Below, piece by piece: positions 53,324-64,000 of a stretch of DNA of 64,000 bases (position 1 is the stretch's first letter; each line of letters starts with the position of its first letter). A program made the translations under genes and the position numbers. This DNA is from Raineyella antarctica (GTDB lineage Bacteria; Actinomycetota; Actinomycetes; Propionibacteriales; Propionibacteriaceae). The notes below the pieces were generated by a model that worked only from the letters and a program-made list of their open reading frames with translations, ran no database searches and was not told where the DNA came from. The stretch lies in NCBI RefSeq assembly GCF_900092135.1, contig NZ_FMYF01000009.1, forward strand, positions 1-64,000. The letters run 5' to 3'.

Positions 53324-54523
53324 ATGCAAGCCGCCGTCGTGATCGGAGCGGGCCAGGCCGGCTTGTCCGCGGCCCACCACCTGCTGCGCAAGGGGCTGCG
53401 GCCCGAGACGGACGTGGTCGTCCTCGACGCCAATGAGGGTCCGGGCGGGGCCTGGCGCCACCGCTGGCCCTCGCTCACCCTCGGCCGCGCCCATCGCGTG
53501 TACGACCTGCCAGGGTTCCCGTTGGGGACGCCGGACCCGGACGAGCCCTCCTCGGCCGTCGTCTCCCGTTACTACGCGGAGTACGAGCGGCGCTTCGGGC
53601 TGCCGGTGCATCGCCCGGTCCGGGTGCGCCAGGTCGTCCGGCTGGATGCCCGCGACGGTGTCGGGGGCGGACTGGAGGTGCGGACGGACGCCGGCACCTG
53701 GCGCAGCCGCTTCGTGGTCAACGCGACCGGCACCTGGGACCGCCCGTACTGGCCCTACTACCCGGGCCGGGAGGGCTTCCGCGGGCGCCAGCTGCACACC
53801 CACGACTTCTGGTCGGTCGAGGAGTTCCGTGGCCTGCGCGTCGTGGTCGTCGGCGGCGGTACGTCGGCGGTGCAGTTCCTGCTCCAGCTCGAGGGTGTCG
53901 CTGCGGCGACCACCTGGGTGACACGTCGTCCGCCGCAGTGGACCGCGACCGAGTTCGACGCCGGATGGGGCCGGGACGTCGAGGACCGGGTGAACGGTCG
54001 TACGAGTGCCGGGCTGCGTCCCAACAGCGTCGTGTCGGTCACCGGCCTGCCGCTGAACCCGGAGTACCGCCGGGGGATCGAGGCGGGGACCCTGGTCTCC
54101 GCCGGGCCGATGGAAGCGGTGACCCCCGGAGGCATACGGCTGGCCGACGGTCGCGAGGTCGGGGCCGACGTGGTCCTGTGGGCGACCGGGTTCCGGGCCT
54201 CGCTCGACCACCTGGCACCGCTGCAGCTGCGCGAGTCCGGCGGCGGGGTCCTGGTGGACGGTGTGCGCGTGGTGAAGGAACCGCGACTGTTCCTGGTCGG
54301 CTACGGGGCCTCGGCGTCCACCCTCGGTGCGACCCGCGCCGGGCGAGATGCCGCGCTCGCGGTGGTCCGGGCGGACCGGGTTGACCGGGTGGTCGCCGCA
54401 GGCCGCGTGGGTTCGGAGGACGGGCCGGACCGCGCGGTGACGGAGGTCGCGACCGATGCCGCGGGAGCCTTGGCGGGGGCCGGTGTTGGATCCGCCGACC
54501 GGACTGCCGGGGCATCCGGGTAG
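53324..54523 (+). CDS. FAD/NAD(P)-dependent monooxygenase-like oxidoreductase
   Basis: 399 residues. VIGAGQAGLSAAHHLL at the N-terminus binds FAD, VVVGGGTSAVQFL near 185 binds NADPH, and WATGF near 285 is the typical C-terminal FAD contact, as in flavin-containing and Baeyer-Villiger-like oxidoreductases. The SD GAGGAG precedes the ATG. It probably oxidises a small organic or thiol substrate. The C-terminal 40 residues are low complexity. Confidence 0.82.
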   Translation: MQAAVVIGAGQAGLSAAHHLLRKGLRPETDVVVLDANEGPGGAWRHRWPSLTLGRAHRVYDLPGFPLGTPDPDEPSSAVVSRYYAEYERRFGLPVHRPVRVRQVVRLDARDGVGGGLEVRTDAGTWRSRFVVNATGTWDRPYWPYYPGREGFRGRQLHTHDFWSVEEFRGLRVVVVGGGTSAVQFLLQLEGVAAATTWVTRRPPQWTATEFDAGWGRDVEDRVNGRTSAGLRPNSVVSVTGLPLNPEYRRGIEAGTLVSAGPMEAVTPGGIRLADGREVGADVVLWATGFRASLDHLAPLQLRESGGGVLVDGVRVVKEPRLFLVGYGASASTLGATRAGRDAALAVVRADRVDRVVAAGRVGSEDGPDRAVTEVATDAAGALAGAGVGSADRTAGASG

Positions 54524-54704
54524 TAGGCCACGGGGCGGGCCCGAATCCTGGCAGCCCGGTTCGTCCGTTGTCCGTAACGGGTGATTGAGAACCGAGGGCC
54601 ACTCAGACCCGGACAGCCCAGAACCGGGGCGCTCGTGGGCGATCCAGGGGACCTCGGAACGGTGTCGCCGGCTCGCGACGTGGTGGGTCCACGGTCGCCG
54701 GTGT

Positions 54705-54729
54705 TAGTATCTGCGCATGCATGCAGATA
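54705..54729 (+). promoter_or_regulatory. Leaderless promoter and operator of the arsR-type gene
   Basis: TAGTAT (54705-54710) lies 6 nt before the ATG at 54717. TATCTGC (54708-54714) and GCAGATA (54723-54729) form a 7-bp inverted repeat with an 8-nt spacer that covers the -10 box and the start codon, the location expected of an autorepressor site. Confidence 0.5.
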
Positions 54730-55088
54730 GTTGTATGGATCCGGACAACCCGGACGTCGTGCTGGCGGCCGAGATCTTCAGCATGCTCTCCGACGTCACC
54801 CGGGTGCGGATCGTCGTCGCGCTCGTGAACCACGACGAGATGCCGGTGGGGGAGCTCTCCAAGCTCGTCCACAAGTCGCCTGCGGCCGTGTCGCAGCACC
54901 TGGCCAAGCTGCGGCTGGCCCGTATCGTCGCCGGCCGCCAGGACGGCAATCGCGTCTACTACCGTCTGGCCAACGAGCATGCCGAGCGCCTCGTGCGCGC
55001 CGCGCTCGAGCAGGCCGAGCATGCGGCCTCCGACACCCCACTGCACCACCAGCAGCCCGCCGCCGTGGCGAAGCTCCACGGCGTCTGA
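54717..55088 (+). CDS. ArsR/SmtB-family metalloregulator
   Basis: 123-residue winged-helix repressor. ELSKLVHKSPAAVSQHLAKL (residues ~45-64) is the recognition helix-turn-helix and the wing follows at RQDGNRVYYRL. The N-terminal MHADSC and C-terminal HHQQPAAVAKLH offer His/Cys metal ligands. It is followed after 23 bp by a CDF exporter, so it most likely senses Zn, Ni or Co. Start ATG 54717 rather than 54735 because the promoter box fits it. Binds the overlapping operator by inference. Confidence 0.88.
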   Translation: MHADSCMDPDNPDVVLAAEIFSMLSDVTRVRIVVALVNHDEMPVGELSKLVHKSPAAVSQHLAKLRLARIVAGRQDGNRVYYRLANEHAERLVRAALEQAEHAASDTPLHHQQPAAVAKLHGV

Positions 55089-55111
55089 GCGCCCCGACCA
55101 CAGGAATCGTC

Positions 55112-56320
55112 ATGCACATCCACGAGCACGCCAGGGCCGAGGCCCCTCAGGTCGGGGACGGCCACGCTGCGCACCTCCACGACCACACCGGCCACGAACA
55201 CGACCACACCGGCCACGAACACGACCACACCGGTCATGAAAACGGACACGACCACACCGGCCACGAACACGACCACACCGGTCATGAACACGGACACGAC
55301 CACGCGCACCCGCACGACCACGCGCACCCGCACGGCGGCCTGCGCGGCTTCCTCTACGAGACCTTCGTCCCGCACAGCCACGACACGGCCGACAAGGTCG
55401 ACGATGCACTGGAGGCCAGTGGCGAGGGGATCCGGGCGGTCAGGATCAGCCTGGTCGTGATGCTGGCGACAGCCGTCGCCCAGGCGGTGATCTTCGGGTT
55501 CAGCGGCTCGGTCGCCCTGCTCGCCGACACCATCCACAACTTCTCCGACGCGCTGACCTCGGTGCCGCTGTGGATCGCCTTCGTGCTGTCCCGGCGCGCC
55601 CCGACCCGGCGGTTCACGTACGGACTGGGCCGGGCCGAGGACCTGGCCGGCCTGTTCATCGTGGCGATGATCGCGCTCTCGGCGGTGATTGCCGCCTGGC
55701 AGGCCATCGATCGGCTCCTCCACCCCCAGCCACTGACACACCTCGGCTGGGTCGTCGCGGCCGGCGTCGTCGGCTTCCTCGGCAACGAGATCGTGGCCCG
55801 CTACCGCCTGGGCGTCGGCCGACGGATCGGCTCGGCCGCCCTGGAGGCCGACGGCGTGCATGCCCGGACCGACGGGTTCACCTCGCTGGCCGTCGTTGTC
55901 GGCGCCGTGGGCGTCTGGCTCGGCGTCCCGCTGGCGGATCCGATCATCGGACTGGTCATCTCGGTGTTGATCGCCCTGATGCTGGGCCGCACCGCCACTG
56001 ACATCTGGACCCGGCTGATGGACGGGGTGGCGCCCCGCCTGGTCGCGGCGGCCGGCGAGTCGCTGAGTGCGCTGCCCGAGGTCCGTGGACTCCATGACCT
56101 GCGGATCCGCTCCGTCGGCCACGTCCACCACCTAGAGGTCACCCTCGACGTCGGGGTGGACACCTCGCTCGGCCAGGTGGAGGACCTGCGCCGGGCGGCC
56201 GAGCTCTCGGTCCGTCAGGAGCTACCCCGGCTGGAGACCAGCACGATCGCGGTGCACTCGGAACACCCGGCAGTGCCCGGCACTGGAACCGCGACCGACT
56301 CCGGGCACCCGCTCCGGTAG
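55112..56320 (+). CDS. Cation diffusion facilitator (CDF) metal exporter with His-rich N-terminus
   Basis: 402 residues. An N-terminal ~75-residue stretch is composed of HDHTGHEH-type repeats that can buffer metal ions. Six helices follow. Metal-site motifs are LLADTIHNFSDAL (HxxxD in helix II) and EADGVHARTDGF (helix V), the histidine-containing pattern associated with Zn-type CDF proteins. The C-terminal cytoplasmic domain ends with a ferredoxin-like fold. The SD AGGA precedes the ATG. Operon partner of the ArsR-type repressor. Confidence 0.9.
   Translation: MHIHEHARAEAPQVGDGHAAHLHDHTGHEHDHTGHEHDHTGHENGHDHTGHEHDHTGHEHGHDHAHPHDHAHPHGGLRGFLYETFVPHSHDTADKVDDALEASGEGIRAVRISLVVMLATAVAQAVIFGFSGSVALLADTIHNFSDALTSVPLWIAFVLSRRAPTRRFTYGLGRAEDLAGLFIVAMIALSAVIAAWQAIDRLLHPQPLTHLGWVVAAGVVGFLGNEIVARYRLGVGRRIGSAALEADGVHARTDGFTSLAVVVGAVGVWLGVPLADPIIGLVISVLIALMLGRTATDIWTRLMDGVAPRLVAAAGESLSALPEVRGLHDLRIRSVGHVHHLEVTLDVGVDTSLGQVEDLRRAAELSVRQELPRLETSTIAVHSEHPAVPGTGTATDSGHPLR
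55172..55335. repeat. Imperfect tandem repeats encoding the His-rich tail of the CDF protein
   Basis: Repeated CACGACCACACCGGCCACGA-type units (about 21 bp, encoding HDHTGHE) with copy-to-copy changes such as GHENG and AHPHD. Confidence 0.85.
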
Positions 56321-56378
56321 CGGGTGCCGCCCCTCGCAGGGCTTCGCGTCCCTCAGGACTTCGCCTCTCGGGACTTCC

Positions 56379-57554
56379 TCAGGACTCCCCGTGGGGCATC
56401 ACGGCGACGAAGTCGCGGCTCGAGGGCTGCAGGTAGCGGTTCGCCGCGGCGAACTCGTCGCTGGTCAGCTTCGTTGGCGTGGTGCCACTGTGGTCGTGGG
56501 TGTAGGTGATGAAGCTCGTCCAGTCCTTGTTGATGTCGAGCTGCATCGCCTCCACCGCGCCGGTGTCGCGGAGGATCTGTGCAAGGGCGGTGACGGTCAG
56601 CGAGGGCCCGAGCACCACGACCGTGGACCCGTCGGCACGGGTCCCGACGCCGCTGCGCCAGACCGCCGAGGCATTGCCGACGGTCTTGCCCCACACCTTC
56701 GAGCTCGGATCGGACACCGCCGGGGCCACCTTGCCCTTGTCGACCAGCAGGGTGAGGTTCTGCCGCACCGCCGCCACGCCTGCCCCGGGCTGGCCGCCCG
56801 GCCAGCTCTCGACCTTGAGTGACCCGTCGTTGCCCAACACCATGGAGGCAGCGCCGGCGCGCAGCGGAGCCACGGCATGCCCGTCCTGCCAGTAGCCGCC
56901 CTGTGCGTCGTCCATCTTGAAGCCACTGTTGAACGAGGCCAGCACGGTCGAGGCTGCCTTGCCGGTGAGCTGGCTCGACTCGTGCGCGACCGGCCCCGGC
57001 TCCTTGCTGCCCGGGTGCAGGACGAACGAGTTCAGCCTCGGGTCCAGCCAGACCGCGTGGACGACGTACGAGGTGTGCACCCCATCGGGCCGCAGGGAGG
57101 TGACCAGCGCCGCGGTGTGGCCCTGGTAGGAGTACAGCGGCCGCCACTGGCCCTCGCCCGGCAGGGCCGGTCCCGCCTGCGAGGGCACCGCGGCGGGGCG
57201 GCGGGTCTCGGTACGAACCGCCCCGGCGGCGCCCACCTGCAGGTCCCCCTGGGTGGGCGCCCCTCCCGTCTTCGGCGGGTTGAGCTTGTACTGCCACTGC
57301 TCGAGGAGGGTGATCAGACCACTCATGTGGTGGTCACGCCCCCACTCCGCGATGCGAGCGGCGGTGCTGTCGGTGCCGGGCGCATCGAGGGCCTGCCCGA
57401 GTGAGACCGCCGTCCACAGCACCACCGACGCGACGAGCAGTGCGGGCACGGCCAGCCATCGACGACGCAGCCGGGGGGCCGTGGCGACCGCCCGTCGCGG
57501 ACGTCCGGACGTGGCGCTCGTGGTGAAACCTGGCACGGGGTCCTTCCTCGGCAC
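56379..57554 (-). CDS. Phosphodiester-glycosidase-like (NAGPA) exported protein
   Basis: 391 residues with an N-terminal membrane anchor or signal segment near 30-50 (LAVPALLVASVVLWTAVSL). The C-terminal half is a NAGPA/DUF2233 domain: ASFNSGFKMDDAQGGYW near 210 and MQLDINKDWTSF near 340. In eukaryotes NAGPA removes GlcNAc from mannose-phosphate diesters; bacterial members are uncharacterised and may act on cell-wall glycopolymers. The GTG start at 57554 is uncertain because there is no clear SD. Confidence 0.75.
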   Translation of the reverse strand: MPRKDPVPGFTTSATSGRPRRAVATAPRLRRRWLAVPALLVASVVLWTAVSLGQALDAPGTDSTAARIAEWGRDHHMSGLITLLEQWQYKLNPPKTGGAPTQGDLQVGAAGAVRTETRRPAAVPSQAGPALPGEGQWRPLYSYQGHTAALVTSLRPDGVHTSYVVHAVWLDPRLNSFVLHPGSKEPGPVAHESSQLTGKAASTVLASFNSGFKMDDAQGGYWQDGHAVAPLRAGAASMVLGNDGSLKVESWPGGQPGAGVAAVRQNLTLLVDKGKVAPAVSDPSSKVWGKTVGNASAVWRSGVGTRADGSTVVVLGPSLTVTALAQILRDTGAVEAMQLDINKDWTSFITYTHDHSGTTPTKLTSDEFAAANRYLQPSSRDFVAVMPHGES

Positions 57555-57704
57555 ACCGGTGGGTGGTGGGCCTCGACCATCGACAGCTCTGCGCCGCCAT
57601 TGTGCGTCCGGCGCCGTAAGAAACCCCTGAGACGTACGTCCCGCCGGCCACGTGGACCGCGGCCGGCGGGAGGACCGGCCACGTACGGACCGGCGTCGTA
57701 CGGG

Positions 57705-59204
57705 TCAGTCGCCGGTCAGCACCTTCTCGTCGGCGGCGACCTGCGGTGCGGGCCGGGGTCCGCCGTTCTTCTCGTCCGCGAGCGCCTGCTGGAACCCGGC
57801 GTAGCGGACCAGGTGTGCGGGCCGGCGGCGCAGGATGGCCCAGGCGAGGCCGAGGAAGACGAACCACACGGGCGTGACCAGGAGCGCGACCAGGGTGTCC
57901 GGTTGGGTCGTCAGCGTCCACAGGACGAAGCCGAAGAAGGCGAAGACCACCCAGACCATCGTCGTGCCACCGGGCATCTTGAACTTCGATGCCTCGTGCA
58001 GCGCCGCCCGGCGCCGGCGGAAGGCCAGGTAGCTGGCCAGGATGATCGACCAGACGAAGATGAAGCAGACCGCCGACACGGTGGTCACCATGTCGAAGGC
58101 GCGGCCGATGCTCTGGCCCGCGTACAGGAACGCGACGCCCGACAGCAGCAACACGCAGGACAGGAAGAGGGCGTTGCGCGGCACCTTGCGCGGGGACAGC
58201 CGGCCGAACAGTGCGGGTGCGTCGCCCTCCTGCGCCAGGCCGTAGACCATCCGGGAAGTGGAGTAGACGCCGGAGTTGGCGCTCGACATCGCCGAGGTGA
58301 GCACCACCAGGTTGACGATGGTGGCCGCAGCGCCCAGGCCGGCGAGGGAGAACATCGCGATGAACGGGCTGTGGCCGGCGATGAACTGGGTCCAGGGCAT
58401 CACCGACATCAGGATGATCAGCGCGCCGACGTAGAAGAGGAGGACGCGGATCGGGATCGAGTTGATCGCCTTCGGCAGGACGTTCTCGGGATCCTTGGCC
58501 TCGGCGGCCGTCGTACCGACCAGCTCGATGCCCACGAACGCGAACACGGCGATCTGGAAGCCTGCGACGAATCCCATGAAGCCCTGCGGGAAGATGCCGC
58601 CGTGGGACCACAGGTTGGTGAACGTCGCCGGGCCCGCCTCGGAGCGGAAGCCGACGAAGATCATCACCAGGCCGGTGACGATCAGCGCGACGATGGCGAC
58701 GATCTTGATCAGCGCGAACCAGAACTCGGTCTCGCCGAAGGCCTTCACCGTCGCCAGGTTGAGCAGCAGGAGGACCACGACGGTGATCACGCCGGGCAGC
58801 CACATCGGGATCCCGGGCAGGAGTTCCTGGGAGTAGCCGGCGATGGCGATGACGTCGGCGGTCCCGGTGACGACCCAACAGAACCAGTAGGTCGCGCCGG
58901 TGAAGAAGCCGGCCCAGGGGCCCAGTAGATCCGCCGCGACGTCGCTGAACGACTTGTAGTGCAGGTTGGAGAGGAGGACCTCGCCCATGGCCCGCATCAC
59001 GAAGAACAGCATGAAGCCGATGATCGTGTAGACGAGGATGACCGACGGCCCGGCGGCCGAGATGGTCTTGCCCGACCCCATGAAGAGGCCGGTCCCGATC
59101 GCCCCACCGATCGCGATCAGCTGGATGTGGCGGTTGGTCAGCTGGCGGTCCAGCTGCGGCTGTTGCTGCACGCTCCCGGGGGAGTGTTCGGTCATCGTCG
59201 TCAT
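57705..59204 (-). CDS. cycA: D-serine/D-alanine/glycine permease
   Basis: 499 residues of the APC superfamily, twelve helices, very close to E. coli CycA: LTNRHIQLIAIGGAIGTGLF near 23, GKTISAAGPS near 46 and FAFVGIELVGTTAAEAKDP near 220. It imports glycine, D-alanine and D-serine with protons. ATG at 59204 with GGAG on the minus strand. Lies behind a glycine riboswitch, which confirms glycine as a substrate. Confidence 0.95.
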   Translation of the reverse strand: MTTMTEHSPGSVQQQPQLDRQLTNRHIQLIAIGGAIGTGLFMGSGKTISAAGPSVILVYTIIGFMLFFVMRAMGEVLLSNLHYKSFSDVAADLLGPWAGFFTGATYWFCWVVTGTADVIAIAGYSQELLPGIPMWLPGVITVVVLLLLNLATVKAFGETEFWFALIKIVAIVALIVTGLVMIFVGFRSEAGPATFTNLWSHGGIFPQGFMGFVAGFQIAVFAFVGIELVGTTAAEAKDPENVLPKAINSIPIRVLLFYVGALIILMSVMPWTQFIAGHSPFIAMFSLAGLGAAATIVNLVVLTSAMSSANSGVYSTSRMVYGLAQEGDAPALFGRLSPRKVPRNALFLSCVLLLSGVAFLYAGQSIGRAFDMVTTVSAVCFIFVWSIILASYLAFRRRRAALHEASKFKMPGGTTMVWVVFAFFGFVLWTLTTQPDTLVALLVTPVWFVFLGLAWAILRRRPAHLVRYAGFQQALADEKNGGPRPAPQVAADEKVLTGD

Positions 59205-59260
59205 AGGAGAACTCCGTTGTTCAAGCGACCCGGAACGGGCCGCGACGAATGGCGTCCTCC

Positions 59261-59449
59261 CCGCTCTGTCATCGACCTGAGAGATTCGCAACTCCCGACT
59301 GTAGGGCGGGGGTGCTTGCACCGTCGGTGAGCCCCTTGGGGGACTACTTTCCAGAGTGTCCTACCGCGGCGGTGCTGGGCCTGAGAGATTCCTGGGGAGG
59401 ATTTGCTCCTACGGCACCTGCTGACGTGATCGGCAGGTTCTCCCGCCGC
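59261..59449 (-). ncRNA. Tandem glycine riboswitch upstream of cycA
   Basis: Read on the minus strand, aptamer 1 begins GCGGCGGGAGAACC with P1 closed by CACCGCCGC, and includes GTAGGAGCAAA and GAATCTCTCAGGC. Aptamer 2 begins ACTCTGGAAAGTAG and includes CTCACCGACGGTGCAAGC and ATCTCTCAGGT, closing with ACAGAGCGGGG. These are the conserved glycine-aptamer motifs. About 57 nt separate it from the cycA start. Confidence 0.9.
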
Positions 59450-59842
59450 GGGTCATTGGCATGTTCAGTTGGTGCAGGCAGGGGGCACAGCGGGTCATCG
59501 GAGACGGGCCGTGGCCGGAGCCGCGGACTTCAGTGTGGTCGCCGTCACGTACCGGTGTCAATGGTTTTCTGCTCGTCCTCAGGTGGGTCGCGATCCAGGA
59601 GTCCGGCCTCGGGCCGGTGGGCACGGCGAACAACGGGTGGCGTACGGGCCGGTGGGAGGGCGTCGTACGTGATCGTGGGTAGGCGAGATGCGGGGTGGCG
59701 TGCGCAGCGAGGGGTGCGCCGGCGCGCGGCCGGACCAAGGATCCCGCCGGGCCGTGGCAACTGGCGGAGGGGGCTTGCTGGCGCAGAAATTGGCGTGTAG
59801 CGTGTGCCACACGTCACCAATGGTGGCGACGCCTTCCGAGTT
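59450..59842. other. Divergent promoter region of the glycine module
   Basis: About 390 bp between two riboswitches with no convincing gene. A promoter TTGCTG (59775-59780), 17-nt spacer, TAGCGT (59798-59803) serves the plus strand, and the palindrome CGTGTG-C-CACACG (59801-59813) overlaps its -10 box. I see no clear box for the minus strand. Confidence 0.5.
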
Positions 59843-60030
59843 GTGGCGGGAGAGTCCTGTCAGTGAGAATTGGCAGGCGCCGTAGGAGCAAACCCTCCCC
59901 GGGAATCTCTCAGGCACCCGTACCGCCACAGCGAGGCAACTCTGGAAAGTAGCCCTTCGGGGCTCACCGACGGTGCAAGCCGGCCCACTGGGTCGGCGGA
60001 AACTCTCAGGTCCCACACAGAGCGGGGAGG
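59843..60030 (+). ncRNA. Tandem glycine riboswitch upstream of gcvP
   Basis: Aptamer 1: GTGGCGGGAGAG (59843-59854), GTAGGAGCAAA, GAATCTCTCAGGC, closed by CCGCCAC. Aptamer 2: ACTCTGGAAAGTAG, CTCACCGACGGTGCAAGC, AACTCTCAGGT and CACAGAGCGGGG. It matches the cycA riboswitch almost base for base in the cores. The region to the gcvP ATG (60076) contains GGAG at 60065-60068. Expression is probably turned on by glycine, as in streptomycetes. Confidence 0.92.
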
Positions 60031-60075
60031 AACCCAGCCTTTGCCGGCCTGGCCGGCCTGTCACCGGAGTTCCCC

Positions 60076-62934
<2,859 letters not shown>

Positions 62935-62988
62935 CGGCCCCGGCCCCCCGGCCGCCGGCCCTCTCCCGTATCGACAAGGATGTCTTCC

Positions 62989-64000
62989 ATGGCCCAGAAA
63001 TTCACCGCCCTGCACGCCGAGCACGAGCGCCTCGGCGCTTCCTTCACCGACTTCGGCGGCTGGCAGATGCCGCTGAAGTACAAGTCCGAGCTCGCCGAGC
63101 ACCGGGCCGTCCGCGAGGCCGCCGGCCTGTTCGACCTGTCCCACATGGGCGAGGTCCGGGTCACCGGACCGCAGGCCGGCGCGTACCTCGACTACGCGCT
63201 GGTCGGCAAGCTCTCGGCGATCGCGGTCGGCAAGGCGAAGTACTCGCTGATCTGCCAGCCCGACGGCGGGATCATCGACGACCTGATCGTGTACCGGCTC
63301 GGCGACGAGGACTACATGGTGGTCCCCAACGCCGGCAACGCGCCGACGGTCGTGGCCGAGCTCACCGAGCGTGCGGCGGGCTTCGACGTGAGCGTGGAGG
63401 ACGTCTCCGGGCAGACCTCCCTGGTCGCGGTCCAGGGCCCCCGGGCCGCCGAGATCATGCGCAAGCTGCTCAGCGCCGAGGACGGGGACCTGGTCACCGG
63501 ACTGAAGTACTACTCGGCCACCAGGGCCACGGTCACCGGCCACGACGCCCTGGTCGCCCGGACCGGCTACACCGGCGAGGATGGCTTCGAGCTGTTCGTC
63601 GCGAACGAGGACGCCGCGGCCGTGTGGGCCGCGGCGGAGGCTGCCGGTGAGGAGTACGGGATGATCCCGTGCGGCCTGGCCTGCCGCGACTCGCTGCGCC
63701 TGGAGGCCGGCATGCCGCTGTACGGCAACGAGCTCTCCCGCGACGGCTCCCCGTACGAGGCCGGCCTGGGCGGTGTCGTCGCGCTGTCCAAGGAGGGCGA
63801 CTTCGTCGGCCGCGCCGCCCTGCAGCAGAAGAAGGACGCGGGCGTCGGCACCACCACCGGCCAGCGGCTCGTCGGCCTGAAGGGCCTGGGCCGTCGCGCG
63901 GCCCGTTCGCACTACCCCGTGCTCAGCGAGGGCACCCAGATCGGCGAGGTGACCTCCGGCCAGCCGAGCCCGACGCTGGGCCACCCGATCGCGCTCGCGT
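62989..64000 (+). CDS. gcvT: Aminomethyltransferase (T-protein), cut by the window end
   Basis: At least 337 codons present of about 365. Starts MAQKFTALHAEHERLGA; HMGEVRVTG near 55, VAVQGPRA near 145, RTGYTGEDGFELF near 187 and RLEAGMPLYGNEL near 235 are T-protein hallmarks. It transfers the methylene group to tetrahydrofolate and releases ammonia. SD AAGGA precedes the ATG. The H-protein gene is not in the window and probably lies downstream. Confidence 0.95.
   Translation, partial: MAQKFTALHAEHERLGASFTDFGGWQMPLKYKSELAEHRAVREAAGLFDLSHMGEVRVTGPQAGAYLDYALVGKLSAIAVGKAKYSLICQPDGGIIDDLIVYRLGDEDYMVVPNAGNAPTVVAELTERAAGFDVSVEDVSGQTSLVAVQGPRAAEIMRKLLSAEDGDLVTGLKYYSATRATVTGHDALVARTGYTGEDGFELFVANEDAAAVWAAAEAAGEEYGMIPCGLACRDSLRLEAGMPLYGNELSRDGSPYEAGLGGVVALSKEGDFVGRAALQQKKDAGVGTTTGQRLVGLKGLGRRAARSHYPVLSEGTQIGEVTSGQPSPTLGHPIALA

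Noticed and set aside
59460-59700. Small open frames between the two glycine riboswitches
   Set aside because: No ribosome site, conserved domain or codon bias; the region is better explained as promoters and leaders.

Overview
The window is a high-GC chromosomal segment of an actinobacterium, most likely a member of the Propionibacteriaceae or a close relative. Pointers are the strong G/C third-position bias, many start codons directly downstream of TANNNT boxes (leaderless transcripts), a FemX-type peptidoglycan-bridge enzyme lying upstream of rpsF-ssb-rpsR-rplI, REP13E12-like DUF222/HNH DNA, and frequent use of the hexamer CGTACG. I see no prophage, integrase, insertion sequence, CRISPR array, tRNA or rRNA. 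Nearly all coding space is occupied by ordinary chromosomal genes. The genus assignment is inference.

Layout. 0-5.6 kb: an MMPL (RND) exporter with a degenerate ABC-ATPase-like tail, translationally coupled to a YhgE/Pip protein. 5.6-7.6 kb: a RelA/SpoT-domain alarmone synthetase overlapping a small unknown gene, then a tyrosine phosphatase. 7.6-18.0 kb, all minus strand: endonuclease IV; a short-chain dehydrogenase, PlsC-like acyltransferase and alkyl-DHAP synthase set that looks like an ether-lipid pathway; a secreted 5'-nucleotidase; FemX; a BBE-type FAD oxidase; and an alanine-racemase-like protein. 18.2-24.7 kb: DUF3592, L-glyceraldehyde-3-phosphate reductase, acyl-CoA ligase, DUF805, and the rpsF-ssb-rpsR-rplI operon with a structured leader. 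24.8-28.1 kb: a MATE exporter and a three-gene cytochrome b6-type operon without Rieske protein or cytochrome c. 28.3-38.2 kb: metabolic and regulatory singletons (class I aminotransferase, DUF885 metallopeptidase, GNAT, ArsC-like phosphatase, SRPBCC, F420-reductase-like protein, UppP, PucR regulator, FAD monooxygenase).

38.3-47.8 kb: a DUF222/HNH gene flanked by 14-bp tandem repeats, a YhfC protease, a GH63-type glucosidase beside a short-chain dehydrogenase, and a quinol-dependent NO reductase with a perfect 10-bp inverted repeat abutting its ribosome-binding site. 47.8-57.6 kb: MFS and FUSC exporters, a HEAT-repeat protein, a carbinolamine dehydratase-VOC fusion, a Nudix hydrolase, a flavin monooxygenase, an ArsR-CDF metal efflux pair and a phosphodiester-glycosidase-like protein. 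57.7-64.0 kb: a glycine module in which cycA (uptake) and gcvP-gcvT (cleavage) are divergently transcribed, each behind its own tandem glycine riboswitch; gcvT runs off the window.

Working together: the glycine module couples uptake and breakdown to one ligand. FemX, UppP and the racemase-like protein serve the cell wall. The SDR/acyltransferase/AGPS set and the nearby acyl-CoA ligase suggest membrane-lipid synthesis. The NO reductase and the cytochrome b operon point to a branched menaquinol-based respiratory chain.
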